Positions 45,547 through 60,234 of a DNA stretch of 64,000 nt are shown piece after piece (the stretch's first letter is position 1; each line of letters starts with the position of its first letter). Under the pieces are notes generated by a model. That model made no database searches, was not told the origin of the DNA, and saw nothing but the letters and a program-made list of their open reading frames with translations. The stretch comes from Niebla homalea. Taxonomy: Eukaryota; Ascomycota; Lecanoromycetes; Lecanorales; Ramalinaceae. The DNA lies in NCBI GenBank assembly GCA_019925105.1, contig JAHGAU010000001.1, positions 930,001-994,000 on the forward strand. Direction: 5' to 3'. The position numbers and the translations under genes are program-made.

Positions 45547-48500
45547 GCTTCCTTTATAATAAAATATTGCCCTCAATATTATTATATCCCGGATTATATT
45601 ATATATATTTATATATATCTTAATTACTTATTTAATCGTTTATAATATTTATTATATAACTTACCTTATTATAAGTATAAAAGTTAAAAAGGCGTTAATT
45701 TAATAATTATTTACCTTTTATTTTCTTTATAATAAATTTATTTTTTTAATATTACGTATTATTAATATGTGGTTCTTATTTTTTAATGTTGTTTATATAT
45801 ATATTTACTTACTCAATTTATAGCTTTATTTTTAAGTCTTACGTAATAATAATAAATAAGTATATTAAGACTTAATTTTCTTAAGGATACCTCTTTTTAT
45901 CGTTTTAATATATTAATAACGGTAACGTTAGTACTCCTTATTTATTTATTTTAAAGCTCGGGTTACTTATATTTATCTTTTCCTTAAATATAATACGTTT
46001 AATCCGTTTAAAGGTATAATACGTTTTACTTTATTTATTAAAAGATTATAAATATTGTCCCTTATAAGGATCGGACCTTATAATTGGTTACTTTTCACCT
46101 TATTCCTTTATTTATATACTTCTAGTATCTTTTTTAATCCAGTTATTATTAAATATATTTTAAGTAAGTTTATTACGTAACTTTAAGAACGTTTTAAAGA
46201 GGCTTAATCGTTTAAATAAGCTTTATTTAGATTTTATTTTATAGATTTTAATATTTCTTTTCATTAACGTATTTAAAATAATATTATATATAATTATATA
46301 GTTCGTATCCGTTTATTAATATTATTTTTATATTTATTTATTATATTAATCTTAAAGAAATAATAAAGGGATATAATAATTTATTATAACTATTATTACT
46401 TATATATTATTACTTAAAATATTAAAGGAAAGAAAAAAATAATAAATAAATTATTTATTAATTTTTAAATAACCCTTTAACCTTTATATAAACTCCTTTA
46501 ACGCTTAATATTATACTTAATAATATTTAGTAAAGGTATACTTTTTATTATAACTTTTAATATTTACTTTTATTTATTTATATACTTTTCCCTTAATTAA
46601 TTAATATATTAAGTACCTTTAAAGTTAAGTTTACTTATAAATATAATATATTTTTATATTTTCTTAATATTTTACGTACGATTATTCCGATATAAATATT
46701 TTTAAAAGGCATATTAAGAAAGGTTCCTTTTAAACGTAATAAAACTACTTATTATTTTTATTAAGTTCCGTTTTAACCGGTTCCGTTAATAAATAGGACG
46801 TTAATAATAATATCCGATTATTTATTTACTTAATAATCTTACCGCGTAACTATTTACTTTATCTTTCTTATTTATCCGTTTTCTTTACTTTTTTTATTCC
46901 TTTAAATTTCTTTATTTCTTTAATTTATTTAATTTTTAACTCTTTAAATTTCTTTTATATAAATTTAATTTAAATTAAACTTATAGTCGATTTATTAAAA
47001 TTTTTTAGAAAATATATATAAATTAATAGCCTTAATATTATCTATTTACCTTATATCTATATTAATTTACTTATAATTTTTAAAATCTTATTTAAGATTC
47101 TTTAATTATATTTATAGTAATTACGTTAATTATATCCTTACACTTTAATAAATACTTTCTCGTTATTAATTTTATTAAATTAAATAAACGTATTCTTATT
47201 ATTATAAAGGTTTATTTATTTAATAATCGGTTAATATATTTAGAGTTATACCTTATGGTTCCTTATAATCTTAATCGGTTCCAATTTTTCTACTTTTAAG
47301 AGCTTCTTACGGTATATATTCAGGTTTATACCTCCCGTATATATACCGGGGCCCGGGCGTATATTAAATATTAATAAATCGATAATAACCGTTACTTTAC
47401 TTTTATTAATTACCGTTATACCGAAGGTTTATTAAATAACGTTTATTGGAACTATATCTTTAAATATTTACCGGGCGATTATAGTTTCTATTTAGGTATA
47501 TATAAATTAATTTATTTTTTAATCGATTATCGTTAATTCCTTTTTATAGAACTTTAGTATTGGGATATAATTTAAGTAAACGCTTTTTCTTTAATACGTT
47601 ATATATCCCTTAATCCTAATATTAATTGTAAATTTAATATGAAAGGTTATACGTATTTTATAATTAATTATAATTTTTAATTGATTATAGCTTTAACCGG
47701 TATTTCCTCCTACGTCCTTTATATTTGGTACTTATTTATTACCTTTATAGCCTGCTTTTAGGTCTCGGCCGGTCCGTTTTTCGCCTTTATCTTTTACTTA
47801 ATTAATTTAATTATCTATATCGCCTTTTTTTCGCCCGTTTATTTAATTAATTTTTTCGGTTTAAGTACGTTAATTATCCCCGCGTTAATCCGGCCTTACC
47901 GGTATCGCCGGCTTATCTCGGTTATATAAGCCTGGTCAACGTAAAAAAGCCTATATAAAATATAGCCTATTTTTTTTTAAAGATTAATACCTTAATTAAG
48001 TTTTATAAATAATTATTTAAGAAAAAATAATATCGTTTATCCGATTTAAATTTAATTAAAGATATCTTTAATTTAAGTTTTAATAACTTTAATTTTAATA
48101 AGTTATTTCTCCCTTTTATATATAAAATAATTATTAACCGGTTTTTTATTTAAACGATATATTTACCCAGGTTCCTTTACTAACTTCTCCCTTTTTTAAG
48201 TTTATTATTTACTTTATACGTACGTAATAACCCTTACGCGTATTTTTATAAGTATTTTTTTTTTAATAAGCTTCTCCTTTTACCTTTTCCCCGCGTATAT
48301 AAAGGCCTTTTAAGTCCTTAATTTAAATATAACTCCTTAATTATTCTTATCCAATATTACTTCCGCGGGTAACCCAATTATACTTTAAAAAGAGGTTTAT
48401 AACCCTCTTTAACTTTATATTATTGACCTTAGTAAACCTTACGTTCTAGATAATTCCTAAGTTTATTATACGTAATTTATACCGGTTAACTTTAACTCCT

Positions 48501-48798
48501 AATTAAAGTTATTAAGCGTATTATTATAATTTTAACTTTAATATATACTTTACCGAAAAAATACGTATATAGTTATCCGTAGATTAAAGCCTTAATTGGT
48601 CTTTAAGCTATTTAAACTTTATTAATTTCCTTAATTATATTATCGGGCTTACCCGTCGGGTCGCTTCTTTAATAACGGGTTGTCTTTATTTTAAGTTATA
48701 TCCTTATATATATACCGGTCCTTTTACTCCGCCTTTTTTTCCGTTCTTAAAATAGGATAATTAATATAGTTTTATGCCCCGTAATTACCGTAATAAAT
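45547..48798. pseudogene. Degenerate retroelement sequence, class undetermined
   Basis: AT-rich with islands of better preserved sequence at 47280-47470 and 47700-47950. On the minus strand the first island reads fragments such as YRKKLLKVEKLEPIKII, which could be a protease-type segment. The second is rich in Lys, Arg and Asp (VKDKGEKRTGRDLKAGYKG), as in Gag or linker regions. Both would fit a minus-strand LTR element with its 3' LTR at 45345-45546, but I could not confirm a polymerase. Confidence 0.35.
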
Positions 48799-48970
48799 GT
48801 CAGGGTACTGGAGTAGGTAGGTCCTAGTAATGAATGAATAATAGCTATGAAGGTGGCTATGATACAGGTGGTGTACGCATGGTAGGTATGTGCGCCAAGA
48901 CCCCCCGGGAGCTAATCCTTATGGGGTAAGTAGGCCGAGCATGGGAGCAAGGCCACTTAAAATTATAATA
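48799..48970 (-). repeat. Putative 3' LTR of a further retroelement
   Basis: 172 fairly unmutated bases beginning TGTCAGGGTACTGGAGTAGG and ending TTATAATA (RIPed ACA). Immediately right, CGATCCCCCCCTTAAC is, on minus, the purine tract GTTAAGGGGGGGATCG expected just before a 3' LTR. This implies a minus-strand element that runs to the right and is interrupted by the copia nest. No second LTR is in the window. Confidence 0.55.
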
Positions 48971-49286
48971 CGATCCCCCCCTTAACGATAGCGAGCTCTT
49001 ATAAGTTAATTACTTTATTTATCCATCTCCGAGGCTAAGGATACCGTAAATCTGGCGACGATAAAGTAATATCGATTACCTTAAGGTATTATAGTAATTT
49101 ATATAAAAGCTAAGTAAATCGTATATTAAGAAAAATCGAGAAAAAGTTAAGTTTACGGCCAGTATAAACGTAAAAAAGGTTAATAAGAATTAAGTTAATT
49201 AACGTATTTTCCGATAAATAGCTAAATCGTATACTTTTTATTAAAAAGGAGTTTAATTTAAGGCTATTACCGTCGTTAAAGAATTA
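48971..49286. other. Interior fragment right of the putative LTR
   Basis: Moderately AT-rich and less mutated than its surroundings, with no recognised domain. It is the target into which the outer copia element inserted, and the sequence resumes at 60460. Confidence 0.4.
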
Positions 49287-49291
49287 AATAT

Positions 49292-49511
49292 TGTCAGCCT
49301 GGGTGCAGGCATGGTGGTGGTATTGTATGGAGTGTTATTAAGCCGTTATGTGACGGTGCCAAGATACTATTATAGTGTATATAGATATTATTACCTGGCC
49401 GTATATCTTATATTACTTAAGTATTTTATATAGATAATATTATGCTTTTTAAATAAATTATATATAATATATATATATATTATCCACTTTTATACGTTTT
49501 TACATTTAATA
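49292..49511 (+). repeat. Copia outer copy, 5' LTR
   Basis: The first 80 bases (TGTCAGCCTGGGTGCAGGCA...) are almost intact, whereas the inner half is TA-rich. It ends TTTAATA, the RIPed form of TCTGACA. Confidence 0.9.
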
Positions 49512-49526
49512 ATTATAAGCCCGGTA
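49512..49526 (+). other. Primer binding site, half-tRNA initiator Met type
   Basis: Directly after the 5' LTR stands ATTATAAGCCCGGTA. TTATAAGCCC differs by one G-to-A change from the complement of the anticodon-loop region GGGCTCATAA of initiator tRNA-Met, the primer site used by copia and Ty5-like elements with a cleaved half tRNA. The inner copy has TTATAAGCTT at the same place, a further mutated form. Confidence 0.6.
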
Positions 49527-51045
49527 TTATATAATATTATAATTACTTATTTATTAATTAATTTAAAAGTATAATTAATTATTTAAAAAAGCTTAAATTA
49601 AATCTTTAAGATTAATATATTATATATAAATTAAAAATAAAAAAGGAATTAAAAAATATAATAAGCTTATTACTTATTACTTTTTTATAACCTTAAAATA
49701 AGCTTATATAAAGTCAAGCTTATTACCTTAAAAGATTAAGACTTATAGTTTACCGTCATTAAAGGTAAGATTATTAAGTATTACGTCTGGGAGCTTATTA
49801 ATCCTATTTTTATAATAAAATTAATAAGCTTAAATAAGTTATTAAAATTAATATAACCCGTTTTTATAACGGATAAAGCTATTAACTTAAGGGTATTAAT
49901 AATTTATAAAAATAATTTATAAATATAAAAGTTAAAATTATAAAAATAAAAAAGCAATACGTATTTTTCATTAAAATTAACGATTATATATACTTAATAA
50001 TTAATAAAATAAACCTTATTTACCTTAAGGACGTAAATTATTATTTATGGAATTATTTACGTATTCTTAAAATTAAATTTATACCTTTAAATTCCGCTTG
50101 TTCTTTAATAATAAAGAAAGAATATTATAAAATTATAACGGGACCTAACTTTTATTAAAATGCTAAATTATAACTTAATAAGTATACTTAGGTATTTATA
50201 AAAACTAAAAATAATAATATCCTTAAAATATTAAATAAGAAATAAGTATATTGTAATTTTATTAATATAATTAAAAAATAGGTTTTTATATTAATATAAC
50301 TTTATAAGTTTAGTATAAATAATTTAACTAATTTTTTAATAGTTCTTATTAATCTTAAAGAGTAATTTTAAAATTATATATAATATAATAATATAAAGAA
50401 ATTAACTTCATTTTATTTAACCTTTATTATTAATAAAAATTAAAATAATATTAAAAAAGATAATAAACTTATATTTAAAGGTAAAAATACCGAATTAAGA
50501 GAATACTTTTATAATATTAAATATTAATTTAATAAGTACGATTATTTACGTATAGACCGACTTAATTAACTTATTAACTTTAAACTTAATCTTATACTTA
50601 AAAAATAAATAAATAATAAGCTTAAAAATATTAAAATAAAAGAGAAAATTAATTAAATTCTTAAAAAATTTAAAAACTTTAAGTTTAAATAAAATAATTC
50701 ATTTATATTAAGTTAAAATAATAGTAATAACTTTAATATATTTAATATAAGATAAAAGTCTTATATATTATAATCATTATAGATTTTAAACTATAACTTA
50801 AGCTTTTATATTTATAATAAAATAATAAAAACCGGTTTATTAAAGAGATAAATAGAAAGAACGATATTATTATCGTTAATAATAATAATCTTAAAGTTAT
50901 TACTTATAGAAAAATCGAAATAAATATCGATACCCTTAAAGGTAATAGCTTTATTATACTTTATAACGTTACTTATATACCTGATTTTATAATTAACGTT
51001 ATATCTGGTATCATCCTTATAAATAAGGGTATTTACTTTAATACT

Positions 51046-51265
51046 TGTCAGACGTGAGGACGCATGAGAGTAGATGATATATATGTGTATTGCTTATCAT
51101 CTATCTAGGAAGCATGGTGCTATCTATATAAAATACCTGGGTAATATAAGATATACGGCTAAGTAATAATATTTATACGTATTATAATAATATCTTAATA
51201 CTGCCGTATAACGGCTTAATAATACTCTATATAATATTATTATTATACCTATACCTAAGCTAATA
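51046..51265 (-). repeat. Copia inner copy, 3' LTR
   Basis: The outer 75 bases (TGTCAGACGTGAGGACGCAT...) are intact; the inner side is TA-rich and ends CTAATA. Confidence 0.9.
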
Positions 51266-54200
51266 TACCCCCTTAGGATCGTAATATTATTATAATAATA
51301 ATATAAATTCTAAATATTCTTATTATAGCTATTTTTTAATTATTAATATATTATAATTATTATAAGTAAAAAATACGGCTTAAATTTAACGTTTAAGAAA
51401 TTAAAAAGTTAAAAAAAATCAATAACCTTAAAAATAATAATAATAATAAAATCTTTATATTTTAAATTATTCCGGAACTTTATATATATTTAATTAAGCT
51501 TTAAATATTAACTTAAATAATCTTTTTAAGTAATTATTATTAAATATATATTAAGAAAAATTAAAATTAATAAAATTATAAAAATAAATAAACCCGGAAA
51601 GATTATTATATACCTAATTTATAATTATAATTTTTTAAGAATTAAATCTCTTAAAAATGACGTTTCCGGGGTTTTATTAAATCGTATTATAATATAAGGT
51701 TTTAAGGTTTATTATCTTTAAGACCTAAAAGTCTTATAAAAATTCTTTATATTTTTATAATAATAAAACTTTTATAAAACTATTTATTAATATCTTTACT
51801 ATAAGTATATACTTAATATTAATCGTTTTCTTCTCGTATTCTTATCGTAATTAATAATAATATATATTTATATAACGGAGTTTTATAATAAATTAAGAGT
51901 TTATCCTTTGGACTATACGGATTATTTAAGTATTATTATACTTAATCTTTAATAAGTAAAATAAATCTAATATAATTAACTTAAAGAAATAATTTTATTA
52001 TATTAATTTTTTTATTATAAAAATAAGGTTAAAGAGCTTAACTTTAATAAAGTTTATTATTACCGTTTTTTACTTTATTACTTTTTAATTAATTAAATCT
52101 TTAAAAAACTTAAAAACATAACTTTATAAGCTATATTATATTTTAAAATTATTAATAAATAATATATTTAAGGATATTATAAAAACGGTATATAAATTAA
52201 TGATTTTCCCGTTATATATAATAATATAGTACTTAATATATATAAAGTATTATAATATCTTTATAACTATTTTTAAATATTATTTTAACGGATTTATAAA
52301 GAACTTAAATAATTTAAACGTTAAATACGTAATATCCGTTTTCGTAATAATAATTATAAAGTTAATAAAGCCGATAAATTATTAATATATATAAATTTCT
52401 TAAAATAAGGCTTACTTAATATTTTTAATAAAAAGTTTAATATTCCGTAAAAATACTTTAAGAATATAATTTATTATAATATTAAATTTTATTATAAGCT
52501 TATTAATATAATTATTTTAATATAAACGGATTTTTTAATTTAATTAATTTTATATTATCCTTATATTTAAAAATTATTTTATTTTATTTAAATTTCTTAT
52601 TTTATAGATTTTAAAGAATTTACTTTAAAAGTTATTTACTTTTTAATTATACTTACGATTATAAATAATAACGATATTATCTATAAAGAAAAAAATTATT
52701 ATATAATTATTAATAAAAAGATATTTAATTTCCGGGACTTACTTTAAACTTAAATCCGTTAAGGTTTTTAAAAGATTTTTAAATTATAAAGTTAATAATT
52801 ATTTAAGCTTATATAAAGCTTAAAATAAAAAGAATAAGTTTTTATTTTTATACCCTTTTAATAATTTAATATATATAAGTTCGTTTATCTTATTATTTAT
52901 AAACGTATTAACGGCGTCTTATTATCTTATATTTAAATTAAATACGGCTATTATAGCCATAAATACCTTAAGAACCCTAATTATTAAAATAACGGTAAAT
53001 ATATTTTAATTAATCTTTTATAAATTACCCTTTATATAAAGTTTAACTTTATACTTAATAAAATACTTTTTATCGTTAAATTTATATTTAAATACTTAAG
53101 TAATAAGTATTAATATTTTATCTACTTTTTTAATATACTTAAATAAAACCTTTTTTTATATATTTTTCTCTTTAAGAAATTTAAGCTTTACTTTAATTAT
53201 TAACTTAAAACTTATAATATATAGGTATTTAAGTATATAACAATAGTATTTTAACTTAATAAGTAAGGTATTATAATAAAGTATACTTATTTTTAATAGA
53301 AAAAGAAATAACTTTTTATTTTTTTATATAGCTTATAGGATAATAGAAATATAATAAAGGCTATATAATATAATAGCTTTAATTTATTTACAATTAAAGT
53401 AAAAATTATAATATAATTTACTTTCTTTATACCTTTTATAGCTTTTTTTCTTTTAATAATATTATTTATATTAAAGTTAGATTTATTATTATTTTTCTTT
53501 TTCAACTTTAAAGTTAATAAAGCTGGTAAAGCTGATAATGGATCTAATAATAAAGTTAATAGTCTATTATTATTACCGTTATTGTTACCGTCTCCTTTAT
53601 TTCTTCCGTTATTATCCTTAAATGCCATATTATAGTTTATTAATATTAAAGTTAATAAGGATAGATAATCCTTTTATTATTCTTTTTCTTTTCCTTTTTT
53701 ATATAGGGCCAATAGTATTATTTATGAATTCCTCCTTTTTTTATTATTTAATAATAACTTAATAATAATATAAAATATATTTATTTCTAGGATATTAATT
53801 AAATAAAAGAACAATTCTTTTTTAAGTTAAATTAAGTCGATTTTATCGGCTTTATAAAACTTATTCTTTTTAAAGAAAATATCCTTTATATAAATTACTT
53901 TTTTTTAATTAAATATCTATATATTATAAATATTAATATTATTATAATTAATAAAGAAATTAATATATACTTTTATTATTAATTTCTTTTTTTTTAAAGA
54001 TTAATTTATTAAGTAAGTAAACTTTATAATTATATTATTTAAGGTATTAAAAATTTAACTTTAAGTTAATAACCTTTTTAAATAATATAGTTTATAAATA
54101 CTTTCTTATTAATATTTAATTTATAAGGAAACCGGCCGTTTATACGATTTATAACCATAAGAATTAAAGAAGTTTTACTTATAGCCTTATAATTTTTACT

Positions 54201-56403
54201 TTTATAATTAATAGATTATTTTTTTATTTTAAATAGCCGTTTTATATAATAATATATAATATTAATAATTTAAAAGTAATATTAAGTTTATTAATAAGAT
54301 TATTAAATTTAGATTTTAAGGATTTTTTTCCGTTTAATTAAATAAAAACTATATTATAATAATATCGTATTTTAATCGTTTTAATAATTTTCGGTAAAAT
54401 ATTTATTACTTTAAACTTATATTTATAAATATATATTATTTAAAAATTATATTTAAAGTAAACGATATATAATATTTATTAATCCCGATTTATCGTTATA
54501 TTTATTTATATAAGGTTATAAATAATTTAAAAGAAAAACTTTATTAATATTTTTATTTTATATAAGGATCTTAATATAATCTAATAAATTTTTAATAAAA
54601 TATAGTTTTTATAATTATTTATATTTAAAACTTTAATATCGTTAGTAATTTCTACCCCTTAATTACTTATTAAAGGTACTATATTACTTTATTAATAACG
54701 TATATAAGGAGTTAATGCCATTAACTTATAATTATTAATTTAACGATAAATTTACCGGTTATAAATATTGCATTAAGTTATTTAATATTATCTTTAAGTA
54801 CGTAATATTTATTAATCCTTTTGACCAGTATTCTTATTTATCCATTGCTATAAAGGTAATAACGTTTAATATTAAAGTGAATACCCTTATTTATAAGAAT
54901 AGCATTAAATACGACGTTAATTATGAAGTCAGGTATATACGTAACGTTATAAAGTGTAATAAAATTATTATCTTTGGGGGTATCGACATTTACCTCGATT
55001 TTTCTATAAGCAATAACTTTAAGATTATTATTGCTAGCGATAATAATATCGTTCTTTTTATCTATTTCTTTAATAAATTGGTCTTTTATTATTTCATTAT
55101 AAATATAAGAGCTTAAGTTATAATTTAAAATCCATAATAATTATAATATATAAGATTCTTATCTTATATTAAATATATTAAAGTTATTATTATTATTTTA
55201 ACCCAATATAGATAAACTATTTTATTTAAACTTGAAGTTTCTGGATTTCTTAAAAACTTAATTAACTTTTTTTTTTTATCTTAGTATCCTTAAGCTTATT
55301 ATTTATTTATTTTTTAAATATAGGATTAAGTTTAAAGTTAATAAGTTGACCAAGTCGGTTTATACGTAGGTAATCGTATTTATTAAATTAATATTTAATA
55401 CCGTAAAAATATTCTTTTAACTTAATATTTTTACTTTTAAATATAAGCTTATTATCTTTTTTAATATTATTTTAATTTTCATTAATAATAAAGGTTAAAT
55501 AAGACGGAATCGATTTCTTTATATTATTATATTATATATAATTTCGAAATTACTTTTTAAGATTAATAAGAATTATTAAGAAGTCGGTTAAATTATTTAT
55601 ATTAAACTCGTAAAATTATATTAATATAAAAGCTTATTTTTTAATTACGTTAATAAAATTACGGTATATCCGTTTTTTATTTAATATTTTAAGGATATTA
55701 TTGCTTTTAATTTTTATAAATACCTAAGTATATTTATCGAATTATAATTTAGTATTTTAATAAAAATTAGGTCCTATTATAATTTTATAGTATTTTTTCT
55801 TTATCGTTAAAGAATAAATAGAATCTAAAAATATAAACTTAATTTTAAAAGTACGTAAATAATTTTATAGGTAATAATCTACGTTTTCGAAATAAATAAA
55901 ATTTATTTTATTAATTATTAAGTATATATAATCGTTAATTTTAATAAAAAACGCGTATTACTTTTTCTATTTTTATAATTCTAACTTTTATACTTATAAA
56001 TTATTTTTATAAATTATTAATACCCTTAAGTTAACGGCTTTATCCGCTATAAGGATAAGTTATATTAATTTTAATAATTTATTTAAGCTTATTAATTTTA
56101 TTATAAAAGCAGGATTAATAAGCTTTTAAACATAATATTTAATAATTTTATCTTTAACGATAATAAGCTATAAGTCTTAATTTTTAAAATAATAAGCTTA
56201 ACTTTATATAAACTTATTTTAAAATTATAAAGGAATAATAAATAATAAGCTTATTATATTCTTTAATTCTTTTTTTATTTTTAATTTATATATAATATAT
56301 TAACCTTAAAGATTTAATTTAAGCTTTTTTAAATAATTAATTATATTTTTAAATTAATTAATAAATAAGTAATTATAATAATATACGATATTAAGCTTAT
56401 AAC

Positions 56404-56623
56404 TATTAAACATAAGGACGTATAAAAATAAATAATATATATATATATTATTTATTATCTATTTAAGAAGTATAATGCTATCTATATAAAATACTTAAAT
56501 AATATAAGATATACGGTTAAGTAATAATATTTATACGCGTTATAATAGTATCTTGGCACCGCCGCATAACGGCTCAGTAATACTCCATGCAATACCACCA
56601 CCATGCCTACACCCAGGCTGACA
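56404..56623 (-). repeat. Copia inner copy, 5' LTR
   Basis: The inner side (56404-56540) is heavily RIPed. The outer 75 bases (GGCACCGCCGCATAACGGCT to CCCAGGCTGACA) are intact. Confidence 0.9.
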
Positions 56624-59600
56624 ATACTGAATGTTATTACCTTTATAATAATGGACAGATAAGAATGCTCGTTAAAAGGATTAATAAATATTACGTACTT
56701 AAAGATAATATTAAATAATTTAATACGATATTTATAACCGGTAAACTTATCGTTAAATTAATAACTATAAATTAATAATACCAGATTCTTATATATGCTA
56801 TTAATAAAATAATATAGTATCTTTAATAAGTAATTAAAAGGGTAAAAATTACTAACGATATTAAAGCTTTAAATATAAGTAATTATAAAAATTATATTTT
56901 ATTAAAAGCTTACCGGATTATATTGAAATCCTTATATAAAGTAGAAATATTAATAAAATTTTTCTTTTAAATTACTTATAATCTTATATAAATAAGTATA
57001 ACGATAAACCGGGATTAATAAATATTATATATCGTTTATTTTAAATATAATTTTTAAATAATATATACTTATAAATATAAGTTTAAAATAATAAATATCC
57101 TATAAAAGGTTATTAAAATAATTAAAATACGATATTATTATAATATAGCCTTTATTTAATTAAATAAAAAAAAATCTTTAAAATTTAAATTTAATAACCT
57201 TATTAATAAACTTAATATTACCTTTAAATTATTAATATTATATATTATTATATAAAACGGTTATTTAAAATAAAAAAATAATTTATTAATTATAAAAGTA
57301 AAAATTATAAGGCTATAAATAAAACTTCCTTAATTCTTATAATTATAAATTATATAAACGGCCGGTTTCCTTATAAATCGGATATTAATAAGAAAGTATT
57401 TATAAATTATATTATTTAAAAAGGTTACCGGCTTAAAGTTAAATTTTTAATATTTTAAATAATATAACTATAAAGCCTATTTATTTAATAAATTAATCCT
57501 TAAAAAAAAGAAATTAATAATAAGAATATATATTAATTTCTTTATTAATTACGATAATATTAATATTTATAATATATAAATATTTAATTAAAAGAAAGTA
57601 ATTTATATAAGGGACGTTTTCTTTAAAGAGAATAAGTTTTATAAGGTTAATAAAATCGACTTAATTTAACTTAAAAAAAAACTATTCCTTTATTTAATTA
57701 ATATCTTAAAAATAAATATATCTTATATTATTATTAAATTATTATTAAATAATAAAGAAAAAGAAGAATTTATAAATAATATTACTAGCCCTATATAAAA
57801 AAGAAAAGAAAAAGAATAATAAGAAGATTATTTATTTTTACCGACTTTAATATTAATTAACTATAATACCATATCTAAGAATAATAACGGAAACAGAGAC
57901 GGTAACGGTAACGGCGACGGTAACGGTAATAATAATAAACCATTAACTTTACTACCAGATCCACCATTAGCTTTATTAACTTTATTAACTTTAAAATAAA
58001 AAAGAAAAATAATAATAAATCTAACTTTAATATAAATAATATTATTAAAGGAAAAAAAGCTATAAAAGATATAAAAAAAATAAGTTATATTATAGTTTTT
58101 ACTTTAATTATAAATAAATTAAAGCTATTATATTATATAATTTTTATTACGTTTTTATTATCCTATAAGTTATATAAAAAGGACGAAAAGTTATCTTTTT
58201 TTCTATTAAAAATAAATATACTCTACCGTAATATTTTACTTATTAAATTAAAATATTATTATTATATATTAAAATATTTATACGTTATGGGTTTTAAGTT
58301 AATAATTAAAATAAAGCTTAAAGTTTTTAAAGAAAAGGGTATATAAAAAAAAATTTTACTTAAGTATATTAAAAAAACGGATAAAATATTAATATTTATT
58401 ACTTAAGTATTTAAATATAAATTTAACGATAAAGGGTATCTTATTAAGTATAAAGTTAAACTTTATATAAAAAATAATTTATAAAAAATTAATTAAAATA
58501 TATTTACCGTTATCTTAATAATTAAGGTTTTTAAAGTATTTATAATTATAATAGTTATATTTAATTTAAATATAAAATAATAGGACGCCGTTAATACGTT
58601 TATAAATAATAAAATAAATAAATATATATATATTAAATTATTAAAAAAATATAAGAATAAAGGTTTATTCTTTTTATTTTAAGCTTTATATAAACTTAAA
58701 TAATTACCGGTTTTATAATTTAAAAATTTATTAAAAACTTTAATAGATTTAAACTTAAAATAAATCCCGGAAATTAAATATTTTTTTATTAATAACTATA
58801 TAATAATCTTTTTCGTAATAAATAATATCGTTATTATTTACGATTATAAGTATAATTAAAAGGTAAATAACTTTTAAAATAAATTCTTCAAGGTCTATAA
58901 AATAAGAAATTTAAATAAAATAAAGTAATTCTTAAATATAAAAATAATATAAAATTAATTAAATTAAGAAATCCGTTTATATTAAAATAACTATATTAAT
59001 AAGCTTATGGTAAAATTTAATATTATAATAAGTTATATTCTTAAAGTATTTTTACGTAATACTGAATTTCTTATTAAAAATACTAAATAAATTTTATTTT
59101 AAGAAATTTATATATATTAATAATTTATTGGCTTTATTAACTTTATAATTATTATTATAAAAATAAATATTATATATTTAACGTTTAAGTTATTTAAGTT
59201 CCTTATAAATCCGTTAAAATAATATTTAAAAGTAATTATAAAAATATTATAATACTTTATATATATTAAATATTATATTATTATATATAACGGGAAAATC
59301 ATTAATTTATATACCGTTTTTATAATATCCTTAAATATATTATTTATTAATAATTTTAAAATATAATATAGCTTATAAAACTATATTTTTAAGCTTTTTA
59401 AAAGCTTAATTAATTAAAAAATAATAAAATAAAAGACAATAATAATAAACTTTATTAAAGTTAAATTTTTTAACCTTATTTTTATAATAAAAAAATTAAT
59501 ATAATAAAACCGTTTCTTTAAGTTAATTATATTAAACCTATTTTACTTATTAAAGATTAAGTATAATAATACTTAAATAATCCGTATAATTTAAGGGATA

Positions 59601-60234
59601 AACTCTTAATTTATTATAAAATTCCGTTATATAAATATATATTATTATTAATTATAATAAGAATATTAAAAGAAAATAATTAATATTAAATATATATTTA
59701 TAATAAAAATATTAATAAACGGCTTTATAAAAGTTTTATTATTATAAAAATATAAAGAATTTATAAGACTTTTAAATTTTAAAGATAATAAACCTTAAAA
59801 TTTTATATTATAATATAACTTAATAAAACCTTAAAAATATCATTTTTAAGAGATTTAACTCTTAAAAAATTACGATTATAAACCGGGTATATAATAATCT
59901 TTCTGGGTTTATTTATTTTTATAATTTTATTAATTTTAATTTTTCTTAACGTATATTTAATAATAATTATTTAATAAAATTACTTAAGTTAATACCCGGA
60001 GCTTAATTAAATATATATAAAGCTTTAAAGTAATTTAAAATATAAAGGTTTTATTATTATTATTATTCTTAAAGTTACCGATTTTTCTTAACTTTTTAAT
60101 TTCTTAAACGTTAAATTTAAACCGTATTTTTTACTTATAATAATTATAGTATATTAATAATTAAAAGGTAATTACGATAAGGGTATTTAGGATCTATATT
60201 ATTATTATAATAATATTACGATCTTAAGGGGGTA

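Larger units (their letters stand above)
51046..56623 (-). mobile_element. Ty1/copia element, inner copy, inserted in the outer copy
   Basis: 5578 bases with duplication ATACT at 51041-51045 and 56624-56628. Minus orientation: 3' LTR at 51046-51265 preceded (on minus) by the tract TAAGGGGGTA, and 5' LTR at 56404-56623. Near 52645-52690 the polymerase box reads FFFIDNIVIIYNRK, so one Asp survives. The integrase-to-polymerase linker is the open frame 53293-53628 on minus (KDNNGRNKGDGNNNGNNN), the longest open stretch in the block but only a fragment of the polyprotein. Same family as the outer copy, inserted head-on. Confidence 0.9.

Noticed and set aside
54877..55116. 79-codon plus-strand ORF in the inner copia element
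   Set aside because: Antisense to the minus-strand copia polyprotein; a chance frame.
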